Shown: in pieces, positions 24,851 to 36,940 of the stretch
Layout: every line of letters starts with the position of its first letter
How positions within the stretch are numbered: position 1 is the first letter of the stretch
Program-made: the position numbers and the translations under genes
Source: Vanilla planifolia
Taxonomy: Eukaryota > Streptophyta > Magnoliopsida > Asparagales > Orchidaceae
Reading direction: 5' to 3'
DNA length: 64,000 nucleotides
NCBI GenBank assembly: GCA_023846275.1
Contig: CM043869.1
Span: 37,226,737 to 37,290,736, forward strand
Notes under the pieces: model-generated
What the model was told of the DNA's origin: nothing
Seen by the model: only the letters and a program-made list of their open reading frames with translations
Database searches by the model: none

Positions 24851-26280
24851 GAAGGAATTTGAATCTTGGCAGTAACAAGAGATAAAATTTTTTGCAACCT
24901 CAACGAAAAATAAACTATTTTTTTTTTTTTTGTGAGAATTCATTCACTCAAGTAAAAAATATCTTATCCTAAATAATGGCTTTTCATTGGAAGATATTAT
25001 CATGAGATCATTGCTTATCAATTGATTTAAGCATGATGCTTCAAAGTTATTACAATTGGAAGGCAATTTCGATTTATTTTAAAGTGCAGACGCAAGAGAA
25101 AGTTCTTGGAAATTAGCTGCTTATCTGTGAATCTACAGCGATAGATTTGAGAATTTTTTCCTTCTGCTTCAATTTCCAAACCAAAACTTCCAAAATCTAA
25201 AGATATCCATTGTTCTATAAATTTTTAAATCTAATTCAAACTTCAAATAATCTAACAACATCATGGTCGCTAAATTTCAAATCTATCAAACTAGCTGAAA
25301 TTGATCGAAGGATGTGATTCAACATTTCCAATAATTGCCTTCTTCAAAGCGTCGTTTAAAAGAAAGGTGCGTTTTTTATGTACCAGGAAGTGTTAAAATG
25401 AGTTTTCTTTATATAGGATAGCCTTTGGAATATTAAAAACAAGTGTTTTACAAATGTTAAGATTACATTTAAGATTAGAAAAGAGATTCAAACACGTTGC
25501 TTTCTTTTTTTGTCCTTCAGGCAACAAGAGAATTATACTGATCCAATGTTATGTTCGCTATTCATGGTGCACATAAGATCCAAGCTAGGGAGTGGGGTGT
25601 ACCTTAATTCTGGAGGGTAGAAGCAAAACTCTCAAATTGGTGCATCCAAAAACTTGATCTTCATAGTGTGCTTAATGCATCATCCTCCTTGGCTGATTCT
25701 GTTTCATTTACCTTCGGTATTCTATTTCAATTACTCTTGCGTGAAGATCTATCTTGTATATATGCACATCAAATTTGTTTTGTCTTCGTATTAAACGAAT
25801 CCCTAACACAAAATATTCTGCTGCTTGGTTGCTTGGAACACCTATTTTTAGCCAGTACAACAACAAGGACAACTGCTGGAAACAAAATAACATAGAAAAA
25901 AAAAAAAGGCGTACAAAGCCGATTGAGGCAATCCAAGGAAAAACTTCACAATACTAATCAATAGTCGTCAAACGACAATCCAATTTAAAAATTGCGAAAA
26001 GGTAAACAGCCATAAAAGAATCAAAAGATCGCTGCCTAAAATGAAAGGAATAAAAGTTGCAGAAAGTACTCTTTAACTTCTCGCAGGTAAGGGGAGAATA
26101 AGATGCAAAAGAGAATTCCCTCTTCCTCCCTCGACTCTTCTCCGAAGACGAAAGAGGAAGGAAGGTAGCAAAACGGCGCAGCGGACGGCGGAGGCTAATA
26201 ATGCTGCAATTTCGGTTGAAAGACAAATACGTATGAAATATGTATGAACAAACAATCGATTTGTTTGATTCGGGCAAAGT
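24851..26280. other. Intergenic stretch with unassigned less AT-rich patches
   Basis: No gene recognised. Two patches stand out by base composition: 25,500-25,910 and 25,950-26,280. The second holds a 107-codon minus-strand frame (25,954-26,277) rich in Ser, Arg and Phe and a CT-rich minus-strand segment (26,115-26,170) like a plant 5' UTR. On the plus strand CGCAG/GTAAGG near 26,084-26,094 would be a strong splice donor. None of this identifies a product. Confidence 0.4.
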
Positions 26281-26281
26281 A

Positions 26282-26328
26282 AGTTGGAAGTTCGTTGGAA
26301 GTTCGTTGGAAGTGGGTTGGAATGAATT
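26282..26328. repeat. 11-12 bp minisatellite
   Basis: Four neighbouring near-copies of GTTGGAAGTTC, the last two drifting to GTTGGAAGTGG and GTTGGAATG. Confidence 0.85.
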
Positions 26329-26959
26329 GAACTAGATAGAAATTGATGTCATGATTATTTTAAGATATTTTATAAATTATGATATAAATGATATATTATT
26401 AAAATAAAATAAAAATATAAAAATAAAGTTATTATTTGAACTTTTTTAAATGAGATAAAACAAAAATTATAATAATTATAGTATTGAATGATGATTTAAG
26501 ATATGTTTAATTTGCATAATCATAATATCTTTTAAAATTTTATTATAAAAATCCTACATTTTTTGTTGATTGACCATATTAAAAGACAATGGTGATCGAT
26601 GGTAATTAGCAGTCAGAGTTGGTTGATAAATAATGGCAACAAATCATTAACAATCAATCACGAGGTGACTGTTGATAATAAGTACTGGCCACAATGGTAT
26701 AGTCCATGTGGGCCATTAGGATGATGTCAATCAACAACAATTAGTAGTGACAATAATTATAATATTAGTAAACAATGGTGATAAAAAGGTAGCGATTTTT
26801 GTGCTAAGAGTGGGTAGTGAGGTTTAGCAATAAGAAGTGCTTAATAATAGTGGCAAATGATTATAGATGAGGGTGATGGTCAGAAATTGTAGTGATTGGT
26901 AGTAGTAGCTGACAATAATAGTAAACAATGTTGGCTACCTCAACCTCTTCATATTGAAT
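26329..26959. other. AT-rich block next to a GT/GA-rich low-complexity block
   Basis: 26,340-26,560 is nearly pure A/T. From about 26,580 to 26,940 the plus strand is full of GGT, GTGA and AACAATG words (AGTGGTGACAATAATAG-like). The style resembles 56,000-56,300 and 38,690-38,760, but I could not align them as one family. No gene. Confidence 0.4.
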
Positions 26960-27860
26960 AATTAGCTAATCTGTAATGTATAATATTGAAAAGGATAAGG
27001 AGTGATATCTGGATGATGTATCATATAGAAAAATCATTAGATAAGAAGAAACTTCTAATAGGCTTCTAAATAAAATGATTCAAGTATAAATAGTCTCATA
27101 TTATTGTAACAAGAAAATTATAAACTTTGTATATAATACCATAATTATAAGATGCCAAGACACATTTTTGGTATAAGACCTACTTGGGTCAAGATAGGGC
27201 AACCCAAAAGAACAATATCATAATTAATGAGATAAAATCATCACAAATATAGTAGTATAAAAGCATAAATGTATTGGATCTCATAAAAACTTTATAATTA
27301 AACATGCTTAATTAAAAGTAATATTAGGAAGGGTGACAAAAAAGGCCCTTTATAACACCTTTTAAGGAAAAATGACAAAATCAAGAAGGCTGAGATAATA
27401 TCATATCAGAAATATTAGGATGTCATAAATATGGTATCAGAGTATTGTCATTTTTAGTCCAATGTGATTTAACTAACCCCACTTAGGACCAAAAATGGTG
27501 ATGAGTGGGTTGGATGATCTCCCATGGAGAGGATTTATCAAGTAAAGAATTAACTCTTAGTAGACTTTTGAGTTGAAGGTATGAGACTACCCAAGGGGAT
27601 AATATTTTGACACAATAAGACTGAGTTATCAGAAGCTCAATCTAAGCTAATGTGTCTTTTCTTTTTTAAGAATACACCAACATTCTCACTTTGGGGCATC
27701 AAAATACCCATACCTATGACATCACTTTTTGGTATCATAATGAAAGCTTCATTATAGTTCATCTACTATGAGGAATTGTGAGATTTAGATCAAGAAAGAA
27801 TCCAAAAACTCGTAAAATTTTCACCTATTATAACAAGTTTATCATCTTAAAGGCTAATCT
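26960..27860 (+). mobile_element. 5' LTR and leader of a broken LTR retrotransposon
   Basis: About 26,960-27,428 looks like an LTR, with a TATA box (AAGTATAAATAGTC near 27,075-27,088). It is followed at 27,430-27,442 by ATGGTATCAGAGT, the initiator-methionine primer site typical of copia and many gypsy elements. Downstream to about 27,860 there is unclassified interior sequence. No partner LTR is found nearby, so the rest has been lost. Family uncertain. Confidence 0.55.
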
Positions 27861-28799
27861 ATAACTTAAATGAACTACAAATAAAAAAAACCAATAAAAG
27901 AAAGTAAACTCGTGAAAACTCCAATTATGATTTTGTTGAAAAGAAGTATTTTGTAATAATCCAAAATTTTACTATGAATAATATATTATAAATCATTAAA
28001 TTAAGCTACTAAGATTATAATTATATATATATATTTAATATAATAAACTTATTTTTATATATTATTTATAAAATTAAAATATTAATAAATTGATTTGATC
28101 TTGGAGTACATCATAGATTCAAACAATATCTAAAATTTCATTTGAGCATATTATAGAAAATATCTCATCAAAAGTAATTCAATAGTCTTAAGTTTGTAAT
28201 TTTTAGGTGCTTCAATAATTAATTATAAATTTTAAAAAACTAAAATATATAGCCAATTATTTTAATTATTGGAGGGCATGATGATAATTTTTCAATACAA
28301 ACCTTAACTTTTTCAAGAAGGATGGCTTTAAATGTGTTTTCTATTATGTTGGATAAGTGTAATAAAGAGAAAATAAAAGATAAATTAGATAGAGGGGGCG
28401 ATCGAGAAAGCGAAGTGAAAAAGAAGTAAAGATTAAGAATTTGAGGATAAAATAGAAGGAGAGAGCTCAACTATGAAGCATAATAGTAGAAAAAGGTGAG
28501 GGGGTCTATAAAAATGCTTGCAACCACTAATTATGAATTGAACAAGAAAATAGAAACAAAGAAGATGAAATAGTTGAAAATAGTGCTAAAATAAGGAGCA
28601 TAATCCAAAACAAGGAAAATCAAGAAAATGCTATGGATTGAATTTCATTCTTTAACCTTATTTAACCAATTTTATGTAAGTTTATATACATTTAATTAGT
28701 GTATGAAGTTAGAAGATCGTGGGAATGAATTTGGGAAGCATGTTTTGGTTTAAAACCAAGAAGGTGAGGAGAAGGTTGTAATTGTTTGAGCATGATTAT
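27861..28799. other. AT-rich intergenic DNA
   Basis: No gene or clear repeat. The short minus-strand frame at 28,240-28,470 is low-complexity and unsupported. Confidence 0.5.
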
Positions 28800-29200
28800 A
28801 CAAAGTGCAATATGCTCTATCATATTATATAGCATATTTAAGCTAAATTAAATAAGGGATTGGATTATTCCAATGAGATGTTATACAAGTAGTATCAAGC
28901 TAATCATACTAGATGATTACCACAATCGTACAGGTACAATGTGATGAGAGCAAGAGATGGGTAGGTGATAAGATTATACAAGTATAATGGGCCAGATCAT
29001 ACTATATGATTAGTTTGAATCAGTTAGAATAAAACGTTAAATTAGTCGATTATGGTATCATATAAGTGCTTATATAGGGATTATACCAATGCAATGGTCT
29101 TGATCATATTAAGCTAGTTGGAATCCTAAGGGGATTATATAAGTATGATGCATATAATAGTATTGTATGATTAATTGGTGGTTGAGAGAGGTTGGGTCAA
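28800..29200. repeat. Degenerate minisatellite, ~50-110 bp units
   Basis: Units of the form GATTATACAAGTATAATGG...GATCATA...TGATTAGTTGGAATC recur at about 28,880, 28,970, 29,078 and 29,132. Spacing is near 54 bp or twice that. All are strongly diverged. The words TATACAAGTA and GATCATA recur throughout. Confidence 0.55.
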
Positions 29201-32200
29201 TCAAGTATGATAGGAAAGGAGGCAAAGACCATATTTTATAATTAGAAGAATCACATAATATTATGGACAATTAAGTAAAATAAGAAATAAAGGGTAAGGA
29301 GCAACTAAAAGCATATAATATGATGAGAATGATTATATTGAATAATATAGTTGACAAAGTAGAAAATAAATAAGCTTTAGGAGAAATTTGAAAAAAAATT
29401 ATTAAAAGAAGTTAAATTCAGATATATAAATCCAATACTTGTAATATAAATACACTATTAAACTAATGCATGCTTATTCTTAAATTGGAATAATTTTGCA
29501 TGTTATCTTTTATTATGTATTTTAATTATAAAATATAGGTAAATCACATTATGTAATTGGTTCAAATCATAGTAAATATTTACTTTTCGCTTGAAATTCA
29601 TTTAACATAAATAGAAAATAATAAGTATGAAAAGTTAATTGGAAATGGAAATAAAATAATAAAAAAAGATTTCCCTAAAACATTATTTTCATCGCATACG
29701 ATTGGGTTCGAGTTCGAGAAATGTACCTTTTTGGGTATCATGACCACGTAATATATATGTTTATGTTACTAGTATTTTAAACCAATAGAATATAAGTTCG
29801 AAAGCCATGTCTAATAGGTGATTATAAATGTCTGAAAGCTATAACATTGTGGATGAATGCCAATAGAAAATCATTTATTTAGATATTTATATAATTATTA
29901 TTGAATTTAGAAGGTAATGATCAAATAAGAAATTGAGCACTATAAAATACAACTCATTGGATTGGATGAATACAAAAGAAGGAAACTTTTTTTTTCACTT
30001 ATAGCCATCATTTTATTTTGTTATTCATGATTTATTCTTTAATTTCAAAGTTATTAGTTTTATGTTATTATAAGCACTGTTATATAACTAATTTCGTAAG
30101 TTATACCATTCTTTTTCTCTGTTTGTCATCTTATTAGTTTTTATGTTAGTTTTATAAAATCTTATTGATATTTATATCATATTTTATACTTTTAATACAT
30201 TGAGAGATGAATATTATGATGTCATGGATGAGGATTCTATGCATTACTTAGCTAAGTGGATAAAGTATGGTATGGAGTTTATTATATGAGATTATGAGGA
30301 TTATAATTTAATGTGTATATGAATAATATATCATTAGTATTCATATATTTGTGTATCTATATTTAAGATTTTTTTTACTTGAACTTGTTATGTTATAATA
30401 TATTTTATGTTAGAGTATTATATGATAAATTTTATTTATTTTTAATATTAATTATATTTAATTAAGATGGATTAGTTTAAGTAAGGTCTTGACAACTTCA
30501 ATTAGTATTTACAACTTGAATCATATAATAACTATCTTTTGTTGTAGTTCTTATTAAAAAAATTGCTTCATTTTTATGTAATTTTTTTAATTTCTTTTCA
30601 ATATTACCTTTAATTAATCTATTTTAATATTGAAAAAATGCTAGACAAAATATTATTAATATTAATTATTAAAATATTTCTTATAAAAAATATATTTTTT
30701 ATTTTGTTATCTTTTTGAAATCTTAATCATCTTATTATGCTACTAAAATAAAATTAATTTAAAAAAATAGAAAACCCACCCCACTTCTCCTAAACGAGCC
30801 ATTGGATACTAAACATACTCTACAAATCATATAGATAAGAGAATGATAATAAATAAAAAGGTTAAGATTGATGTACAAATATTTGATGTTGTCTATGACC
30901 TAACAATGGAAGATTTTTTTTTTACACATTTGAATTTAATGATACCAATTGACTAAATTTTCAAAAAATAAACTAGAATGTCAAAACAAAAAATTGGTTA
31001 AATATAATCCTACACATTATTATAATAATTATCAAGATATTTATACGTTTAGTTTTTGAAAAGAATAAATTTCCTAGCTTTATAAGATTTTAAGAAGCCA
31101 TATTCAACATTTATTTAACTCATAAACACAAATTTTTTAAAAATATTTTATTTTATTTGAAAAATTATTGTCTCAATGATGATAAAACAACATTCAAAAG
31201 TCTCCCCACAAATTGGAAGAACATGATAATTCTCGTGCTATTAAGATTACAAAATTAAAAAATAAGAAAATTGAATTAAAAATAAATTAAGTCACCCATA
31301 TCCTCAGTTTTAAAAATTTTAAAACAATTACTTTTATTTAATTGAATATTATTTTTGTTAAATTAGTAAAAAAAATTAAGTTCTTTAAAAAAATTGATAA
31401 GACATTGTTTTAAATTAATTATTTTTTTCTTATAAGGGATTCTTTCTTACTTATCATCCTTTTTAAAACTTCTCTAATTTCAACATATCTAATTATGAAA
31501 TTCTCATATAATCCAAGCTCAATTTGCCCCCCAAAAAGTGTCTTATCAATTTAAGACTTACGACTCATTAATATCATTCAAGATCAACTCGAAATAATAT
31601 CTATAAAAAAAACAAACCCAATCAACTTAGAAACTATTATTTGCAATCCATATTATGAAAGAAGTTTATGAAATGTGTATAATTACAATAGACTTTATTG
31701 AACATCAAATATTTTTTCTAAAAAGGTAATATTAAAAAAATTGAATAACCACATATTTCAAAATAATATAAAAAAAATAAATTAGAAAAATAGAATATAA
31801 CTTTGTGATTTCAAAATAATATTTTTTTTAATTATTTCATAAAATCAAACAAGTCAAATACTAGATTATGGCTTGATTTAGTACTGAAAAATATATTTTC
31901 CAAAAATTTACCAAATGATTTAAAAAAAGAGTTTTAAATTGGAATAATTAAATAAATTCCATGGATCTGCCAATTGCCCTCGCCTTTTTCCTCGACCTGC
32001 TGCTATCTCAATACCTCAAATCTCCCAAACACTATATTAAATAATAACGGTTTGTCTACTTTATTTTGAAGACGTCGAAATAATTATCTATTTTTATTCT
32101 ATTTATTGAACTTAATGCCAAACTGCTATAATGTCCTTAATATGGAAGGTTTCTTCCTACATTATTGATTGTTTTATATCTTATTTATTATGCTTATTCT

Positions 32201-33759
32201 GTTCTTCAAATGGGATAATATTAAAAATTTATCTTTATTTTTTTAATTATGTTATTGTATTATATTAAAAATATTTTTATTTTTATTTAGTTTTTAAAAA
32301 TCATTTAGCAAAGACCTTTTGAGGAAGACGATGAGCCATCGTGTTTCCCAGATCGTAAAGGGTATTTTAGTCAACTCAGAAGCGACGGGTAATAATGGAT
32401 GCTAAAGGCATCAAAAAATAAAAATGTAAAATCAAAATTTAAAATTGTAGGTTAGTAAAATAAACATTTTGAAATGTGCTTCAAATGTTAAAATTAAAAA
32501 AATTTAAATCAAAATTTAATTTTTATTATTTTTCCAAAAAAATAGCAAAACATTAAGAAGTATATTTATGTCTTCAAAGAGATTTTTTTTTTTAATTTAA
32601 ATTTTTTTAGTCAAGAAAATAAATAATAATATATCAATATTTGAGGTGCTGCAAAAAAAAGCTTGTTTTCCTCTATTAGAAATTTAATATTTTTTTTATA
32701 ATAAGAATATCAATATCTTACATTGAAGAGAAATTTGTCAAAGTTTAATCTCAAGCAAAGCTTTATGCTTAAAAATGTCACTATAATGAGTTAACAAGTA
32801 ACTAGATTTACGATTTTTATTTGGGAATTAAATTATGACTAAAGTAAAGATAAAAATGATTTTAAAAATTTATAGAAAACTTCTAGATTGATTAACAACA
32901 AGAATATGATGAGATTTAAACATCATATTCATAAGAAAAATCAATTTTACAAATTATTGAATATTTTATCAAAGAAATTTTTTGAAGAATGATTTTTCGA
33001 CAAGTCTTTTAAGAATAGTATCAAAGAAAATCTAGTTTGTTCATGCTTATAGTTATATGTTGAATATCATATAAACTACACAATTGATGTGCTCTTATAT
33101 TTTTTAAGATATAAATATCAAAGTTAACTGCAAGTGTCAATAAAAAAACACATGTATCAACAACATAAACATGGAAGATTAGAACGAAACAGGTAAAATA
33201 GAATTGTAAAACTCATAAGTAGCGAGATATAATTAGAAAAGAAGGCATTTAGTGATATACTCTAATATGATTACATTTTCTAATGGCATAAGAACAATAA
33301 CACAATACAAGAAATAAAAAAAATATGCTTTTAGATACTAGTTATGGTGTGTTATATATAGTGTTACAAAAAATTCAATGATGAAACCTTAAGTACGATT
33401 ACTTAATTGTTGCTAGTAGTACTCTACAATTGTTTGAAGAATATGAAATTATCTATAAAATTGAAAATTGTGATTGATTTTTCTAGTTAGGTGACTTTGA
33501 TAAACAATATGATTATTATAAACTACATATGATTTAAGAATATTATATATAATAAAGAATTTATTGACTAAAGATTTTGAAGTGAGACATAAGCGAGATT
33601 TGATAAAGTTCTCAAAAGGTGTTGCATTAATTTGTTCATATGAAAAAATGTGATTAGTTTTTATCTTAAGCAATGAAATTTATTTCATATGTTTGTTATT
33701 GGAAGTCTTGTGTACTTGAAGGCATGTCTTAGATAACGTTAATTTTGTTATCAAAAAGC
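29201..33759. other. Very AT-rich intergenic DNA
   Basis: More than 4 kb with no supported gene. Two small patches look less random. One at 31,965-32,030 has an ATG frame reading MDLPIALAFFLDLLLSQYLK before stopping. The other, 32,320-32,415, is a GC-richer patch with GGGTATTTTAGTCAA, a phrase common in plant intergenic DNA. Neither is enough to call a gene. Confidence 0.5.
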
Positions 33760-34060
33760 TAAATAGTCATGAAAGTAATCCTTAATAAAACATGTATAAG
33801 ATATATTCAAGAGACAAATGATTACTTTCTTATTTATAGAAGATCCGATCACTTGAAAGTTATTCACTACTTGGATTCAATTTTTGTTGGATGTCTCGAT
33901 AATAAAAATTCTATTTTAGCTTCACAATTTTTTCATAAGTTAACTATAAAATAATTTTGGATATTAATAATATGCTTTTGATAGGTTTATCGAAACAAAG
34001 AATATCAAGATCTTTCACGATTTCTTAACTACATCATTAGAAAGTAATACTTATTTATGT
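33760..34060 (+). mobile_element. Ty1/copia RNase H fragment
   Basis: The plus strand reads RYIQETNDYFLIYRRSDHLK, followed by a VIHYLDSIFVGCLDNKNSI-like stretch. That is the well-known end of copia reverse transcriptase passing into RNase H (in intact families: RYL.GT.DYGL.YRRSD....GY.DSD.AGC.D...S). Only about 60-90 residues are recognisable. No LTR, primer site or further domain is visible next to it. A short broken fossil. Confidence 0.75.
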
Positions 34061-34690
34061 GATTGATTTATTTAATGATATTGCTAATTAGTTTATTACA
34101 TAAATGCTCCAAAAACACATTTTATATTAGTTATTATTACAATTATTTTTGTTATCTAATAAACAAAATGATAAATATCAAATTTCTTAAATAAATGATT
34201 ATTAAATCCGTAGGACTAGAAAAGAGAAGTAAAAAAAGAGAAAATTTTTATAGAATTAATTAATTAGGGCTAAATTAATTAACTTTGTTTTGGATCTTTT
34301 CATTTAGATGGAAGATTTATTAAGCCTATGATGATAAATAAGATTTAAATTTATATTTATTTTATATATTGACTTTAACTTTATCCTAACTTAATACCAA
34401 ATACTTTCCTATAATTGAATTTAGCATAAATCAACATTCTTGCATCTTCTACGGCTCCTTTCCCATATGACAAAAGCAAACATAATTAAAATTGATCCAA
34501 ATGGAAGTCAATTGGTGATCACCACGAAATTAATTAATCTAAATCAAAACTAATCGTCATCCATCTTTCTTTATTCTCCACACAAATGCACCAAACCTTC
34601 ATGGCAACATCATCTTCTCTCAAAGTAATTAAAACAAAATTATTTTTCAAAAAATAAAAATTATCTCAATTGCTTTTTGGCAGGCTCCAT
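34061..34690. other. AT-rich DNA upstream of the proline-rich gene
   Basis: No gene recognised. This is presumed to include the distal promoter of the gene starting at 34,771. Confidence 0.4.
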
Positions 34691-34770
34691 TAATTAACAC
34701 TCGGCTCGTTTCTCGCTTCTCTCGTCTCTCTTCTCTCTTCTCTCCTCTTCCCTCTCTCTCTATAGAAATC
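34691..34770 (+). promoter_or_regulatory. CT-rich leader / core promoter region
   Basis: A pyrimidine-rich run (TCTCGCTTCTCTCGTCTCTC onward, 34,709-34,762) lies directly before the ATG. Such Y-patches and CT-rich leaders are common in plant core promoters and 5' UTRs. A TATTTATA-type TATA box is not evident within the expected distance. Confidence 0.45.
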
Positions 34771-35286
34771 ATGGCCACTGCCGGCCTTACCTCCCAAACG
34801 GAAAAGCTGCACTCGAGGCTCCGTTCGAAGGAGAGCTCTGCCTCGGCCCCTTCATTCCGAATCTACTACGGCATGGCGGCAGGATCTGTTCCTTTCCGTT
34901 GGGAGTCTCGCCCCGGCACACCAAAAGACAGCACAACCACTTCCGCCACCTCCGCCGACATCTTCCGTCCTCTCACTCCCCCTCCTTCCTATTACGCGAC
35001 ATCTCCCAAGACCCAGAAGCCCCCCGCCGGGAAGTCGCCCAAGAATGGCCTCATCCACGCCATACTTCCCAAGATTGCGAACAGGAAGCCGGCCCTCCCC
35101 CCGCCGACGCCTCCATCGCCGTCGCCTTCGTCGTCGTCGTCGTCGTCGTTCTCGTGGAGCTCGAAGTGGGAGGAGGAGAACGATCGCGAAGAGACCTCGT
35201 CGCCGACGTCGACCCTCTGCTTCGGTGGCGGGAGGGGGAAGAGGAACGCTCAGCGGTCGATCGGTAGGCACGGGACGCCGGCGTAG
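34771..35286 (+). CDS. Proline/serine-rich DUF688-type plant protein
   Basis: A single-exon gene of 171 residues with no hydrophobic segment. Its landmark is GSVPFRWESRPGTPK (residues 38-52), the short motif conserved near the start of plant proteins annotated DUF688 or as uncharacterised proline-rich proteins. It is followed by LTPPPSYYATSP and PPAGKSPK (about 68-90), a polyproline tract PALPPPTPPSPSPS (about 107-121) and a run of serines. The tail is basic (GRGKRNAQRSIGRHG). No enzymatic domain is present and the function is unknown; the composition suggests a disordered protein, perhaps phosphorylated or SH3/WW-bound, which is inference. The frame is GC-rich, unlike the DNA around it. The ATG follows a CT-rich leader, and an AATAAA lies about 45 bp after the stop. 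Several other frames over this interval are shadows caused by the GC bias. Confidence 0.8.
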   Translation: MATAGLTSQTEKLHSRLRSKESSASAPSFRIYYGMAAGSVPFRWESRPGTPKDSTTTSATSADIFRPLTPPPSYYATSPKTQKPPAGKSPKNGLIHAILPKIANRKPALPPPTPPSPSPSSSSSSSFSWSSKWEEENDREETSSPTSTLCFGGGRGKRNAQRSIGRHGTPA

Positions 35287-35330
35287 GCAACGGTCTTTGT
35301 TGCTCGTGGTCTTTTAGGGAGCTAAATGGG

Positions 35331-35338
35331 GTAATAAA
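35331..35338 (+). terminator. Possible polyadenylation signal
   Basis: AATAAA in GGTAATAAATTG about 47 bp after the stop of the DUF688-type gene; a second AATAAA follows near 35,359. Plant signals are loose, so this is tentative. Confidence 0.4.
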
Positions 35339-35379
35339 TTGCCTTTATTATTGCGGTAATAAATGGAGTATTAATGCTT

Positions 35380-36940
35380 CATCTTGTTTTTAAATATTAA
35401 ATATATTTGAAAATGGAATGTCGAAAATAGCTTTTTCTTGTTCGTTTTAGCAATTCGAGATTTGGTGATATGACGCTTTAATGTCTTATTGTGTACTTTA
35501 ATTTTGTCATATGTCACGTTAATTAAATCGGTTGAGTATTTTAATTTATAGTATTTATCAGCATATTAAGAACAATTTGTGCTGATTAATTAACGCATAG
35601 AAATGACTCATTGTCGACTTGGCTTGAAATTAAGAAGATTGGGATAAAGGGTTATTTGATTTAATGATATTATTTTTTTTTATAGAATATCATTTTATTT
35701 AAAGTTTTTTAATATTTGATTCTTAATTTTTAATTTTTATTATTAAAATTTATGTCATTTAAATTTGAATGATCTCTAAATATTGATCATCAAAATCATG
35801 ATGATAAAGTTTGATAGCATTATCAAAATAATAATGATATTTAGATATCGAAGTTAGCTAAGTAGCACTTATTTAAACATCACTTGAATTTTATTTTAGT
35901 TTTTTAGGAATATAAATTGTTAGGTAAAGTATTATCCAACCAAATAAATAATATGTTGATCATTGTATTGAAGCACTAATTATTTAAATATGATTAGATA
36001 ACATAAAATATGTTGTAATTTTTACATGCTTTGTCCATGATTGCTTGATAATCATGTTTGCTAGTATAGTCACTTGTCTTTATTGTTCAGTGATAGATGC
36101 CTATGAAATAGATTGTCTAAGCTTTGGTTAATTGCTTTTTTTTGTTCGTATATCTGGAAATTATAAGTTGATAAAATTTAAGTTTTATCTGAACTGATAG
36201 ATTTAATTATTAATATGACAAATGTGATAGTGAAGTATTAAAAAATAGATCTATAACGTGATGAATACCTTTTAAAAGTAGGGGTGTGTGTGGCAAGTAA
36301 TTGGGAAATATCTTCGTAAAATCTTTTAATAAGGGCTATGGGCGATAGGGCACGTAGACTAGTACGGGCTTTTCTAATTGTCACAAACTAAATAATCTCA
36401 TAATTAGCTATATCTCTCTCAATCTCAATTAGTGAAATGATATTAAGTAATTTTTTTCTTTATTTTTATTACTTAGGTAATTTTTTAGAAGGAGACGAAG
36501 GGCATAATATGATATTCTTTTCTTCATATACAAAAATACACATATTAGCTCTTTCATCTAAAATAGCATCTCGATCATATAACTAATATCTTTCTATGAT
36601 AAAGTTACCCACTTGTATTAGGATAACATCACACTATAATCCTTTAGAATATTTAACAAACTTTAAAGCAATGCAACAATTTTGTTTTATGAAAAGTAAA
36701 GTTTGTCGGTCTAAGATACGATGTATGGGTTAGGATGATTTGTTAGTGTTAAACCTATCATTTTGAAAATATTTTATGCTATTTATTGATACCATTAATA
36801 ATATTTATAACGATTTTACAATGTTGTTCTTTAATTCTAATAAAAGTACTAAGGATATTAGTTCATTGCTAAACTTGAGATAGTAGTAAAAGTGTATATT
36901 ACAATAGTTATAGATGGTCCAATATAATAAAGACTTTCAC
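35380..36940. other. AT-rich intergenic DNA
   Basis: No gene or recognised element over about 1.5 kb. Confidence 0.5.

Noticed and set aside
31965-32030. Coding-like MDLPIALAFFLDLLLSQYLK fragment
   Set aside because: The frame stops after about 25 codons and no neighbouring exon or splice donor in phase was found; I could not connect it to a gene.
34852-35317. Arg- and Ser-rich frames on both strands over the DUF688-type gene
   Set aside because: They are shadows of the GC-rich 34,771-35,286 frame, with low-complexity Arg, Val or Thr runs arising from its proline and serine codons.
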